This document shows positions 26,633 to 36,382 of a DNA stretch of 64,000 bases, piece by piece (position 1 is the stretch's first letter; each line of letters starts with the position of its first letter). This DNA comes from DLKC01 sp002478885 (lineage in GTDB: Bacteria; Bacteroidota; Bacteroidia; Chitinophagales; Chitinophagaceae), in assembly GCA_046329585.1 (NCBI GenBank), contig JAXLUI010000002.1:496001-560000 (forward strand), read 5' to 3'. The position numbers and the translations under genes were made by a program. The notes below the pieces were generated by a model. The model saw nothing but the letters and a program-made list of their open reading frames with translations. It was not told the DNA's origin and did no database searches.

Positions 26633-27547
26633 TTATTTGTTACTGTCTTTTGTATCGAGTATCAAAGGTGCGCTTCCCTTACCCATAATGATTACTTTGG
26701 CATTCGCTGATTTAGCGATTTCAAGTTGGGCCTTAATACTTTCGTACTGAAGCTGTCTATCGGTAAGGCTTTCGCTAATGATACGCTGATAGTCTGCAAT
26801 ACCCTGTGCCTCTACCCTTTTCCTGTCTGCCTCCTGTCTCTCTTTTTGCAACACGAACTGCATCTTTTGCGCATCCTGCTCTGCATTTATCTTCTGTTCA
26901 ATGGTAGCTTTTACACTTTCAGGCAGTGATATATTTCTTACCAGCAACTGCTCAAGGCTAAGACCCCGGTTTTTAAAGTCGTTTTCGATGCTTTTAAATA
27001 TCCGTTGCTGAAACTCATCCCTCTTGGTTGAAAAAAGTGAGACTGCATCGTAGTAAACTGCGTTGTCTCTTATTCGCGTTCTCGTTAACGGGCGCACTAT
27101 TTTGTCTTCGTAGTCGATGCCCGTTTCGCGCAATATTTTCGGCGCATCGGTAGGAACAACCCTGTACAAAACGGAGAGGTCGATGGTTACTTCCAGGCCG
27201 TCGTTGGTTAAAACGCGAATGGCATCGTCACCGCTTTTTGTTCCTTCATCATGAATACCACTCATGGTATAGTTTTGTGTTTTCACATCCATTCGTTCTA
27301 TATCGAGCAAAGGATTTATAAAGTGAAGGCCGCTTCCAAGTACATCATCCTGAACCTTACCAAATAATTTTTTAACGCCAACCTGCCCTGCGTCGATCTG
27401 GATAATGCAGGCGGTAACAACTCCAAGTAGAATAAAAATCAAACCAACGATGCGGGCAGGGCTTCCAAGCTTTCTGAAGTTATCGTTACCTCTTGAAATA
27501 CTTATTCCAACTATAAAAATGATAACCCCGATAATAATGAGTGCCAT
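26633..27547 (-). CDS. SPFH/prohibitin-family membrane protein
   Basis: Protein of 304 residues of the band 7/prohibitin kind. Two N-terminal hydrophobic segments (about 2-17 and 30-48) anchor it. The SPFH domain follows (VGVKKLFGKVQDDVLGSGLH onwards). A long charged helix rich in Glu, Gln, Lys and Arg (about 200-270) provides the coiled-coil oligomerisation region. Members form membrane rings that control proteases or membrane organisation. No NfeD or FtsH gene is adjacent, so its partner is unknown. Single gene with its own terminator. Confidence 0.85.
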   Translation of the reverse strand: MALIIIGVIIFIVGISISRGNDNFRKLGSPARIVGLIFILLGVVTACIIQIDAGQVGVKKLFGKVQDDVLGSGLHFINPLLDIERMDVKTQNYTMSGIHDEGTKSGDDAIRVLTNDGLEVTIDLSVLYRVVPTDAPKILRETGIDYEDKIVRPLTRTRIRDNAVYYDAVSLFSTKRDEFQQRIFKSIENDFKNRGLSLEQLLVRNISLPESVKATIEQKINAEQDAQKMQFVLQKERQEADRKRVEAQGIADYQRIISESLTDRQLQYESIKAQLEIAKSANAKVIIMGKGSAPLILDTKDSNK

Positions 27548-27699
27548 AAAATCTGTGTTTTAAAATTTGCGAGACGATTAAAGTCTTTATTATTAGTAGG
27601 TAAAGCAATGAAATTATTACAGTCAGTCGTTGCTAAAGGTACTGCAATACTTGTATCAGAGGTTTTATTTTAAGCAACAACGGCGTGGCTGAATAATGC

Positions 27700-27913
27700 T
27701 TTTTGAACCCGGCACCAAAACTTCATTCAGCTTCACTTGCGTCGCACTCTTCAACATTCTAAACATCTTGGAGTAGGAAATATTTAACCCGATAGCGTTT
27801 GCTGAGTGCGCCGTTTTGCGGCCTTAATTTATAGTGTTCAGGAGCGTTACTGCAGTCGAAGAGTGCGACGCAACGATGTATAAACATTGTTACTTAAGCC
27901 CTGGCTCCAAAAA
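27700..27913. repeat. Dispersed inverted-repeat element, locus E
   Basis: The left arm starts TTTTTGAACCCGGCACC and has core CTTGCGTCGCACTCTTC (27736-27752). The right core GAAGAGTGCGACGCAACGATG begins at 27858 and leads to GCCCTGGCTCCAAAAA. It occupies the divergent space between the SPFH and acyltransferase genes. Confidence 0.85.
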
Positions 27914-27994
27914 TTTAAGCCCGCTTTTAAAAACGTCTTAAACAGTTCAATGGTAATTTATTTCAGCTTATTATTGCCACTGATAAGTCGCCAT

Positions 27995-28570
27995 ATGATA
28001 AAGCGCATCTGTAGTTATATTTTAAAAGTCACCGGCTGGCACCTCGACACGAATGTGCCATCGGAAATAAAGCGTTGCATTGTAATTGCCGCGCCGCATA
28101 CCAGCAACTGGGACTTTTGGTATGCCATGTCTGCATTTAAAATTTATGGTTTAAAAATAAGGTACACCATAAAAAAAGAGTGGATGAATTTCCCTTTCAG
28201 CCTGCTTACAAAACCGCTTGGTGGCATTGGTATTGACCGAACACCAAAAAAAGATTCGCCGGAAAGAATAAGCTATACTGAAGCAATGATCAACCTTTTT
28301 AAAGAAAACAAAGAATTGATTATTCTTATTACACCTGAGGGTACCAGAAGTAAGCGAACGGAATGGAAAACCGGCTTTTGGTATGTAGCGAAAACTGCCA
28401 ATGTGCCCATTTTACTGGGATATGTTGATTATAAAAGGAAGATAGCGGGCATAGGCAAGACGATTTTTCCGTCGGAAATGGAAAAAGACATGAAGGAGAT
28501 TATGGCGTTTTATAAACAGATGCATCCAAAATACCCCGAGAATTTTAGTGTAGACCTCAATTATGTTTAA
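27995..28570 (+). CDS. PlsC-like 1-acyl-glycerol-3-phosphate acyltransferase
   Basis: Acyltransferase of 191 residues, short for the family but complete. The catalytic HX4D motif is AAPHTSNWD, and the substrate-binding motif ITPEGTRSKR is present. It most likely acylates a lysophospholipid or a lipid precursor at the inner membrane. The frame extends to a TTG at 27887, but that part lies in the dispersed repeat. ATG 27950 is possible; ATG 27995 (MIKRICSYILK) matches the family start best. Single gene, convergent with the C25 protease gene across a shared terminator. Confidence 0.85.
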   Translation: MIKRICSYILKVTGWHLDTNVPSEIKRCIVIAAPHTSNWDFWYAMSAFKIYGLKIRYTIKKEWMNFPFSLLTKPLGGIGIDRTPKKDSPERISYTEAMINLFKENKELIILITPEGTRSKRTEWKTGFWYVAKTANVPILLGYVDYKRKIAGIGKTIFPSEMEKDMKEIMAFYKQMHPKYPENFSVDLNYV

Positions 28571-28576
28571 TGAAAA

Positions 28577-28611
28577 CAAAACACCTGCCCCTAAACTGGG
28601 CAGGTGTTTTG
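28577..28611. terminator. Bidirectional terminator between acyltransferase and C25 protease
   Basis: CAAAACACCTGCCC and GGGCAGGTGTTTTG form a perfect 14-pair stem with a seven-base loop. A T tract follows on each strand, so it serves both convergent genes. Confidence 0.95.
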
Positions 28612-28629
28612 TTTTATATATATTTTCCT

Positions 28630-31600
28630 TTAGTTCCTGAACACCTTAAACGAATGCATGGTGGTTCCATCGTAAAGTTGAACAACATAAATACCCGAGC
28701 TTATTTTCCCGGTATTAATTGTGGCAAACCCGTTAAATGGCTGTTGCAGTATAACCCTTCCACTGAGGTCTAGTAATTTGATATTGCCGTTGATACTGTT
28801 GCCGGTCATTGAAACAGTAAGTTGTTCTTTAAATGGATTAGGGAATACTTTTACACCAACATTATCGATCACCACCATTCTCACAGGTGACCATGCAATG
28901 GTTCCGCTCTTTGTAACCAATTTAATGCGGTAATAGTTTTTGCCAGGTGACGGCTGATTATGTATAAAGCCATAATACTTTACCGTCGTGAGCAATGATG
29001 TGGCATTTACTTTACCAACTTCTTTAAATTCTCTTCCATTGAGGCTGTGTTCAACCACATAGTAAGCGGCATTTGTTTCATTTGTTATATTCCAATCGAG
29101 TTTAACACTGCCGGCGAACGGTTTGGCTGTGAGATCAAATAATCTTGAAGCCAAAACGATTTCCCGTTCAATAAAAATGTATTTATAGAAGAAGTTATTG
29201 AAGTGGTATTGTTCCGGCTGATCATCATCGGGGTTAACATCGAGGTATAAGTTGTACTTACCGGTTGGCAGGGAAGTAACATTTGTTTTGAAGGAAATCA
29301 AAACGGTATCGCCGGGTGCCAGCGGTTTGGTATTGGAAACAGGTATTTCCTGTAACAGGTTATTGTTTAGATCGTATAACAGCACTCTAACCTTTAATGG
29401 AGTAAATGCGGTGCTGCTGATATTTTTAAATACAACAGAGCCTTTGAGTGTATCATATTGCAAATTCACCTCGTGACCAAGCCAAAGTGTATCAGGAATA
29501 TTTCCACCAATATTTGGAGCCAATGCGCCTTCGGGCACGGGGACAAACTCCACAGTCCAATCTTTTAATTGGTATGGATTAGCGGTAACTGAATCTAGCG
29601 TGTGCATACGAAGCCGGACATATGGATATTTCCCGGCATCGATTGCCGAGATATCGTAGCCGTGCTGGGCAGTATCTATTGTATAGAACAGCGTATCAGT
29701 TCCATCTTTTCCAACAGCCAACACATCGAGTGAGCTTCGGTTATTTTTGTTAATGGCATACCCGTTCCAAAGAACCTTGTTCCAGGATTTGCCAGGTCCG
29801 AAAAGCGGCGAGGTTACGGTGCCGATTGTGTCAGCTGAAGCAATGTTGTCGCTGAAGCTGATACGATCATATATCCCTTTTGAAAAAACAGATCTCGGTT
29901 TATAATTCAAGCTATCGTTTTTCTTAAATATCATAACAAAAGTCCTGGGATAATTGAATGAATCAATTTGTGTTCCCTGGTCTTTTAACCGATGGTAAAG
30001 AGAATTATTATGGCCGAAGAAAGTAGTATCACTTCGCCATACTGTTGGAGCCCAGTCGGCATTACCAAGGTCGTAAATCTTTCTTGCGACAACGTAATAG
30101 CCATTTGCAACAAAGTTGTCAAGAAAGTCCATTGCATTTTTGCGTGAATAGCGGTCCTGCGTACTGTATTCGAAATTGTATAAACGCATCGGATCACAAA
30201 CTGGTCCGGCTCCATACGGAAATGTTGTGTTGGCTATTGGCTTAAAAGTAACCGGATCGATAACGTTGAAAATTATCGAACTACCCACACACGCACTCCA
30301 CGTGAAAATAGCTCCATTTAAAGCAGCACTGAATTGATTATCCTCAGTGCCGCTGGTCGGATAGATAGAGTGTTGCACATAAAGATTATGATATGCTTTC
30401 CCAAACTTGAACAGACGTGAAGATGAATCAGGATAAATTTGTTCAAAAGCAGATTCAGTATGCTGATAAAAATGCGCCTGTTCAAACCCTTGATTACCAG
30501 CCTGCTTATGGATAAAAGAAAAACCGTTCCAATATTTGGTTGCGCTATCTTCGGACACCCTCCAATAATAGACCACATTATCCAATGTTAAAGGCACATT
30601 ATTAAATTCAACCGTTCCACCTGCAGAGACAGCAATTTGACTGGTTTTGACAGGAGAATTAAATAATGCTGTAGTATCCAGTTCCATAACATATTGAGTG
30701 GTTTGGCTGAAACTGGTGGCAGCTGAAGCAATTAGATTTAGTTCCGAAACATTTACAATTGAATAGTTGTATGGAGCTATTGGTAAGAGATCGGCCGAAG
30801 TAATATTTACTATAACTGAAGCTGTATTATTTGTTGAATCTGATTCGTCCAATGCCCTATTTTCATTTACCGTGACGGCAATAGTCGTCCTCCCTTTATC
30901 CCTGTTCCCAACGATCGGTAATTTTATAAGCATAGAATCTTTAGAAAAGACGGGGGCAATCTTTGCCGAAAATACTGTTGACTTGCTTTGATCTGGAAAT
31001 GTTCGGGTGATTTTTACAGGAAGTGAGTCGTTGATCGCTTTGCCCAGATTGTGAATGGTAAATTTTACTGTAAACGAATCTGATGTAACATTAAGCCGGG
31101 AAGGCATCACCCGTATTTCGGCACTGTCGATAAAAAAATCAGGAGCGGCGTAAGCATTCATTTTTACAGCAGGGTCTCCATGCAATGTGTATTGCTGCGA
31201 CAGTATTTTCGAGAAAAACTCATCCGGGTACGCGGTCAATGCATTTGTAATTGCATCTTTTATTACACTACCATAAGCCTTGCCGTAATAAGCCGACCTC
31301 ATGGATTTATAAAATTCCCTTGTGTAAAGATCAAGGTAACTCAATTCGGCAAGGTTTGTAGAAGCAAGGTAGCCAATCGCGCCTTTACCTGGCTCTAAAA
31401 CAAATTTTTCCGACAGTGTTTGCCTGTTATTGTAGCGGTTTATATCGTAGTCGAAAATGTTGCCTGCAAGACATCCGTTAACTACAAAAAAGGGATACTT
31501 GCCGTCATTCTTATAGTTCTCCGGGTTATCAAGATTAAAATCAATGTTACTTGAATTTGAATGCCCTGTATACTCCAACAAGGAGCTTCCCTGGTTAAAC

Positions 31601-33549
31601 TGATTAGTAAAGTCAAGGACCGCTTCAGAGTAACCAACCGGGTTTGCGTGTTTGTTATAACTGTAAACGTCGGCGCCGAATAGAGTGTCAGCAATTATTT
31701 TTGCATGGGCTGGCATTACCGTGTCGAGCACTTCACCAGTAAATTCATCGTCCGCACCTGCAAGTAATAAAATTTTCTTCGCCCACTTCTTATCATCTGC
31801 GGCCATTGTGGTATCTCGTTGCAACGCCTCATATTGTTTTACCTTTTTCAAATAGTCTCCTACTTCGGCTGCTGATATTACAGACAATCGTCCAATCGGT
31901 GTTTGGGGAATTGAGACAAGACTTTTTGCACTTAATAAATTATCTGAACCCGGGCTACCGAATGTTGGAATCAGGTTCAGTTTTAATGTAAGCGGGTCGT
32001 AATAGTGGTCAACTCTATATGTAATGTAAGAAAGCCCTTTACCGATGAGAAAAGTGAAAGCAGGCTTGACGGTAAAATTGTCCTGGGCATACCGGAGAAA
32101 ATTCTTAACAGATAATGGATGCATATCTATTCCGTAAGCAAACTGATCAATTAATTGGTCAATGTCATATATCTGCGCATTAAAGTGCCCGCCTGAATCT
32201 GAACTCCGGTAATCCTTATATTGCTGAACGTAATTATTCTGAGTCCCTGATCCATATAAAACCGGGTTCGAAATTATCAGGTAGTCCCCCTGATTTTGCT
32301 GCAGACCGTAATTCATGAATTGCTTCTGCTGAAAAGAGGTGATTGATTTTGCGGCAGAGCCATCAGACCTACCTAAAACAAGGTGATAATTTTCTGTCGA
32401 TGGGGGTAACAGAAATTGAAGCGTGTCTGGATTATCGGTATTTGCGAGGTATCTCTTATTATTTGTCAAATCTATCAACTCAGGAACCGAAACCCCTTTG
32501 TTGAAATTAGCTATCTTAAGATACCTGCCGGTTGTTGAAGCCGCTACATTAAATTCAAAAGTAGAAGCACCGCCGAAGTTAAATTTCCTTGGATATTGAA
32601 ATTCGATCGCCGCAACTCTTATTTCATCGCCCCATCCTTGAGAGAGATTTTGAATAATGAATGTAACATTATCTGCTTTTATTTTATTAGCCGGAATATT
32701 TTCGAATGTTTTCGTACCATAAGAAAACGCCGGGAAATAAAACTGCGACAATGAGTCTCCGTTCATATATATCTTCACATTACGAAACGTGTCGGGAGCA
32801 TTGCCACACATTCGATAATTCACACTCATTGCCGGTCCGGTCGTGTCGAGGTATAACGACGAAAAAGTTTGCGGCATTTGAACGTCTTCATAAAAATCAT
32901 CAGGATGCACAGGCCGGCTTGAAAAACCTTCGCCGGAAAGATATTCTGATTCGTAGAGAATTTTCAGGTCATAAATCTGGTAAAAATAGGCTCCGCGACC
33001 TTCAGTCATAGTTGCCCTGTAGTATCTGCCGGCCGTGTAGTAAAAATTTTTCTCAGGCTGCATCGTATTACCCGTAAGATCATTGCTGGCATCAATGATC
33101 CTTTTATTCGTTCCCGATGAATTCACCGTGAAAAAATACGCAGCAGAATCGGATGAAAGGTTCCAGTAGTCCGTTAGTTGATAATCCGGACTGGTGTATA
33201 AGTCTCTATCTGCTTTGCCGTTAGCAAGCTCTCCAAAAAATTCTATGTAATCAGATGACGATAAAAGTCCCGTAGGTTTAGAAGTATAAATGGCTACTTC
33301 TTGGCCGTCCCGCCATAGTTGAAGTTGCTCTGCAGGCACATTTCCCAATCCTACAGACGCCAACGATGGTTGTGTTATTCTAACAATTCCCTTTTTCAAA
33401 GGAGCCCCAACGTTATCATATCCAAATGGCCCTACTTTAAATTTATAGTAGGTCTTATTATAATCGATCCATTCGTTTCTATATAACTGAGATTTGGCAG
33501 CGGTGAGAAATACAAGAAGGGTAAGAAGTAAGAAAAAATATTTTTTCAT
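28630..33549 (-). CDS. Gingipain-like C25 protease, putative PorU2-type T9SS sortase
   Basis: Secreted protein of 1639 residues. A signal peptide (KKYFFLLLTLLVFLTAAKSQ) and a beta-rich N-terminal region of about 450 residues precede the C25 caspase-like domain (about 480-790). The catalytic dyad is visible as His about 663 in EYTGHSNSS and Cys about 693 in VVNGCLAGN. A CARDB/Ig-like domain (about 810-920) and further beta domains follow. A T9SS C-terminal sorting domain (VFPNPFKEQLTV to the end) closes it. PorU cleaves sorting domains and attaches cargo to the surface; the larger PorU2-like form is common in Chitinophagaceae. A surface protease that is itself only a cargo cannot be excluded. 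No other T9SS component is in the window. Confidence 0.85.
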   Translation of the reverse strand: MKKYFFLLLTLLVFLTAAKSQLYRNEWIDYNKTYYKFKVGPFGYDNVGAPLKKGIVRITQPSLASVGLGNVPAEQLQLWRDGQEVAIYTSKPTGLLSSSDYIEFFGELANGKADRDLYTSPDYQLTDYWNLSSDSAAYFFTVNSSGTNKRIIDASNDLTGNTMQPEKNFYYTAGRYYRATMTEGRGAYFYQIYDLKILYESEYLSGEGFSSRPVHPDDFYEDVQMPQTFSSLYLDTTGPAMSVNYRMCGNAPDTFRNVKIYMNGDSLSQFYFPAFSYGTKTFENIPANKIKADNVTFIIQNLSQGWGDEIRVAAIEFQYPRKFNFGGASTFEFNVAASTTGRYLKIANFNKGVSVPELIDLTNNKRYLANTDNPDTLQFLLPPSTENYHLVLGRSDGSAAKSITSFQQKQFMNYGLQQNQGDYLIISNPVLYGSGTQNNYVQQYKDYRSSDSGGHFNAQIYDIDQLIDQFAYGIDMHPLSVKNFLRYAQDNFTVKPAFTFLIGKGLSYITYRVDHYYDPLTLKLNLIPTFGSPGSDNLLSAKSLVSIPQTPIGRLSVISAAEVGDYLKKVKQYEALQRDTTMAADDKKWAKKILLLAGADDEFTGEVLDTVMPAHAKIIADTLFGADVYSYNKHANPVGYSEAVLDFTNQFNQGSSLLEYTGHSNSSNIDFNLDNPENYKNDGKYPFFVVNGCLAGNIFDYDINRYNNRQTLSEKFVLEPGKGAIGYLASTNLAELSYLDLYTREFYKSMRSAYYGKAYGSVIKDAITNALTAYPDEFFSKILSQQYTLHGDPAVKMNAYAAPDFFIDSAEIRVMPSRLNVTSDSFTVKFTIHNLGKAINDSLPVKITRTFPDQSKSTVFSAKIAPVFSKDSMLIKLPIVGNRDKGRTTIAVTVNENRALDESDSTNNTASVIVNITSADLLPIAPYNYSIVNVSELNLIASAATSFSQTTQYVMELDTTALFNSPVKTSQIAVSAGGTVEFNNVPLTLDNVVYYWRVSEDSATKYWNGFSFIHKQAGNQGFEQAHFYQHTESAFEQIYPDSSSRLFKFGKAYHNLYVQHSIYPTSGTEDNQFSAALNGAIFTWSACVGSSIIFNVIDPVTFKPIANTTFPYGAGPVCDPMRLYNFEYSTQDRYSRKNAMDFLDNFVANGYYVVARKIYDLGNADWAPTVWRSDTTFFGHNNSLYHRLKDQGTQIDSFNYPRTFVMIFKKNDSLNYKPRSVFSKGIYDRISFSDNIASADTIGTVTSPLFGPGKSWNKVLWNGYAINKNNRSSLDVLAVGKDGTDTLFYTIDTAQHGYDISAIDAGKYPYVRLRMHTLDSVTANPYQLKDWTVEFVPVPEGALAPNIGGNIPDTLWLGHEVNLQYDTLKGSVVFKNISSTAFTPLKVRVLLYDLNNNLLQEIPVSNTKPLAPGDTVLISFKTNVTSLPTGKYNLYLDVNPDDDQPEQYHFNNFFYKYIFIEREIVLASRLFDLTAKPFAGSVKLDWNITNETNAAYYVVEHSLNGREFKEVGKVNATSLLTTVKYYGFIHNQPSPGKNYYRIKLVTKSGTIAWSPVRMVVIDNVGVKVFPNPFKEQLTVSMTGNSINGNIKLLDLSGRVILQQPFNGFATINTGKISSGIYVVQLYDGTTMHSFKVFRN

Positions 33550-33719
33550 ACAGGTGATTTTATCAAAAGCAGATATCGAATTTAAAACAAATTTAATATT
33601 TATCTTTCTTGCTGGAGCGGTTACAGCAAAATATAATTGCAGCTTTATATTTTGGGAATCGATAAAAAATTGATTGCAAAATGTTTAAATAAGGCTTAAT
33701 CAGGACAAGTGCAGCATGA

Positions 33720-33896
33720 GTTTGTGCCGGCGTATGTTTTTCATGGCATCCTGGTTGTGTCACTCTCTTGTGCTGCAGTACATGTTGCATCTGCCAGTGG
33801 ATCACGTTTTCGTCTTTCGCTGCTAATTCATGTGCTGCCGCACAAGTGTGCGACGCAAGGAACGTTGAGAAGAAAATACTACGTCGGGCTCCAAAC
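33720..33896. repeat. Dispersed inverted-repeat element, locus F
   Basis: The left arm begins GTTTGTGCCGGCG and has the variant core GGTTGTGTCACTCTCTTGTG (33753-33772). The right core CACAAGTGTGCGACGCAAGG (33841-33860) ends in GGGCTCCAAAC, two bases before the rmlD stop codon. Confidence 0.85.
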
Positions 33897-33897
33897 A

Positions 33898-34773
33898 CTA
33901 TTCGAAATCCGCAAGACATTTTACAAGGCTTTGGTGCCATTCCGGCACTTCGACTTCAAATGTTTGCTTTATCTTTTGCTTACTCATGACCGACCATGAC
34001 GGTCTTTTGGCAGGTGTTGGAAACTGGCTTGTGGGAATTGGGTTAACTGCACACCCGAATTTCATAAGATCGCGAATGCCTGCAGCGAAGTCAAACCAGC
34101 TGATCTGCCCTTCGTTGCTGTAATGGTATATACCCGGCTTGAAAAACGTGGGCTGTTCCCCAGTGCGCCGCACGATTGTTAAGATAGTTTCCGCCAGGTC
34201 TTTTGCCCACGTTGGTGACCCAAACTGATCGTTTACAACGTTTAGCTGGGGCCTCTCTTTCATGAGCCTCATCATCGTTTTCACAAAATTGTTTCCAAAC
34301 CTGCTATATACCCACGAAGTACGGATAATGATCGAGTCAGGATTGTTTTGCAAGGCAAGCTGCTCTCCCATCCATTTAGTATAACCGTAATAATTAACCG
34401 GGTTTGTAGCATCACTTTCAAGGTAAGGTTCATTGCCATTTCCGTCGAAAACATAATCAGTAGAAATGTGAATGAGTTTTGTTTTATGCTTTCTACAATT
34501 CGAAGCGATGATGCCTGCCGCCTCAGCATTTACTTTATAGGCTTGCTCCTGGTCGGTTTCGGCTTTGTCAACTGCTGTATAAGCGGCCGCATTGATGAAC
34601 CATGAAGGCTGGTTAGCTGTAAAAATATTTTCAACAGCAATGCTGTTTGATATATCCAGTTCAGCATGACCAGCAAATACAAAATGAAAATTGGGAAATA
34701 AAGCCGCAAGCACGGCTAGTTCATTTCCCAACTGTCCATTTTTACCCGACACAATAACGGATTGCTTTTGCAT
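33898..34773 (-). CDS. dTDP-4-dehydrorhamnose reductase-like protein (RmlD family)
   Basis: Extended short-chain dehydrogenase of 291 residues. The nucleotide-binding motif GKNGQLGNEL is at the N-terminus, STDYVFDG is present and the catalytic YxxxK is in NYYGYTKWMGE. RmlD reduces dTDP-4-dehydrorhamnose to dTDP-rhamnose. No rmlA, rmlB or rmlC is here, so a related 4-keto sugar reductase is equally possible. It is the last of the minus-strand nucleotide-sugar genes, six bases after the dehydrogenase gene, so the two are cotranscribed. Confidence 0.85.
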   Translation of the reverse strand: MQKQSVIVSGKNGQLGNELAVLAALFPNFHFVFAGHAELDISNSIAVENIFTANQPSWFINAAAYTAVDKAETDQEQAYKVNAEAAGIIASNCRKHKTKLIHISTDYVFDGNGNEPYLESDATNPVNYYGYTKWMGEQLALQNNPDSIIIRTSWVYSRFGNNFVKTMMRLMKERPQLNVVNDQFGSPTWAKDLAETILTIVRRTGEQPTFFKPGIYHYSNEGQISWFDFAAGIRDLMKFGCAVNPIPTSQFPTPAKRPSWSVMSKQKIKQTFEVEVPEWHQSLVKCLADFE

Positions 34774-34779
34774 AATATA

Positions 34780-36072
34780 TTAAAGGCTCCAGTATTGCCT
34801 GCCTGTTTCGATGCGCCTGAATATTCCCTTAACGTCGACGAGTAGTGCGTTCTCTTTTGTAATAGACCTGAAATATTCCGGGGAAAGGTCTTTGTACTGG
34901 TCGTGTTGAACGGCGAGTACGACTGCATCGTAATCTTTCGCTAATTCCTCGGTGAGTGAAATGCCATATTCCTCTTCCACTTCCTCAGAAGAAGCCAGTG
35001 GATCAGCTACATGCACATTAATATGATAGGTCTGCAGCGATTTTACGATATCAAACACTTTACAGTTGCGTATGTCAGGCACATTCTCTTTAAAGGTGGC
35101 GCCCATAATCAACACTTTTGATTCGTGAATGTTGTTGCTGTTCTTTGCAATATGTTGCAATACCTTTTCGGCTATATGGGTGCCCATTCCATCATTTATC
35201 TGGCGACCGGCAAGAATAACGTTGGAAGTAAAACCGAGTGCCTCTGCCTTGTAGGTTAAATAGTAAGGATCAACGCCTATACAGTGCCCTCCTACCAAAC
35301 CGGGTTGAAAGTTGAGGAAGTTCCATTTGGTTCCTGCAGCTTCAAGCACTTCATAGGTGTTAATATTCATTTTATCAAAAATGATGGATAGTTCGTTCAT
35401 CAAAGCGATATTGATATCCCGCTGGGAATTTTCAATCACTTTGGCGGCCTCTGCAACTTTTATGGATGATGCTTTATGCACGCCCGCTTCCACCACTTTG
35501 CAATATATGGTGGCGATATTATCAAGCGACTCCTCATCACAACCGGAAACAATTTTGATTACATTATGAAGCAGGTGTTGCTTGTCTCCCGGGTTTATTC
35601 TTTCAGGCGAATAACCGACTTTAAAGTCTTTGACAAATTTTAACCCGCTCATCTCTTCAATAACCGGTATACAATCCTCCTCTGTACACCCTGGATATAC
35701 TGTTGATTCAAAAATCACATAATCTCCGGGTTTAATTACGCGTCCGATAGTACTGCAGGCCAGCAATAAGAGGGAGATGTCAGGAACTTTATGCTCGTCG
35801 ACCGGGGTTGGAACGGCGATGATATAAAAGTTGGCCTTTTTTAGTTCTTCATAATCATCGGTGAATACAATGTCTGAATTTTCAAAATCAGCCTTTTCCA
35901 TTTGCATACTTGGATCTTCGCCCTTGTTGAGCATTTCGATACGACGCTTATTGAGATCAAATCCAATTACACTCAACTTTTTTGAAAACGCCAGCGCAAT
36001 AGGTAATCCAACATATCCAAGGCCAATAACTGCAATTTTACTTTTCTTTTCTTCAAGGTGTTTTACAATCAT
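34780..36072 (-). CDS. Nucleotide-sugar dehydrogenase, TviB/WbpO type
   Basis: UDP-sugar 6-dehydrogenase of 430 residues. It has the N-terminal Rossmann motif VIGLGYVGLPIA, a central helix, and the catalytic Cys in GGHCIGVDPYYLTYKA. The overall sequence fits UDP-N-acetylglucosamine or UDP-N-acetylgalactosamine 6-dehydrogenases (TviB, WbpO) rather than UDP-glucose dehydrogenase. It oxidises the C6 hydroxyl to a uronate with two NAD+. It is followed by the RmlD-like gene and lies 310 bases from the decarboxylase gene, so it may form a separate transcript. Confidence 0.88.
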   Translation of the reverse strand: MIVKHLEEKKSKIAVIGLGYVGLPIALAFSKKLSVIGFDLNKRRIEMLNKGEDPSMQMEKADFENSDIVFTDDYEELKKANFYIIAVPTPVDEHKVPDISLLLLACSTIGRVIKPGDYVIFESTVYPGCTEEDCIPVIEEMSGLKFVKDFKVGYSPERINPGDKQHLLHNVIKIVSGCDEESLDNIATIYCKVVEAGVHKASSIKVAEAAKVIENSQRDINIALMNELSIIFDKMNINTYEVLEAAGTKWNFLNFQPGLVGGHCIGVDPYYLTYKAEALGFTSNVILAGRQINDGMGTHIAEKVLQHIAKNSNNIHESKVLIMGATFKENVPDIRNCKVFDIVKSLQTYHINVHVADPLASSEEVEEEYGISLTEELAKDYDAVVLAVQHDQYKDLSPEYFRSITKENALLVDVKGIFRRIETGRQYWSL

Positions 36073-36382
36073 AATGGTTTTTGCGTTTTATTGAATAATT
36101 CCTTTAGCAAATGATCTCTTTGTTCTTTTATTTGTCAATGTTACACTGAAGAACGCAAAGAGTGGTTTTATTATAATGGACAAAAATCAATATTTCTATC
36201 AAGTCCATCCACAAATTGATCTACGAAAATCGTAGCCCGGTTTTTTCAGGCCGCAATGTAAATATTTTTTCTAACTGAAATTAAACAATTCATTAACATT
36301 TAATTTAGGCCTAACCAGGTTCGTGTAAAGACAAAACTTCCCAAATCATTAATAACTGCAGTAATCTATTTAACCTTGTAGC
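36073..36382. other. 310-base AT-rich intergenic space in the sugar gene set
   Basis: No coding frame, repeat core or strong hairpin is visible. On the minus strand a TTG followed 20 bases later by ATCATTTG could be a weak promoter for the dehydrogenase gene. It suggests that the four sugar genes form two transcripts. Confidence 0.4.

Noticed and set aside
27887..27994. TTG start of the acyltransferase gene at 27887
   Set aside because: It lies in the right arm of the locus E repeat; the family start is at 27995.
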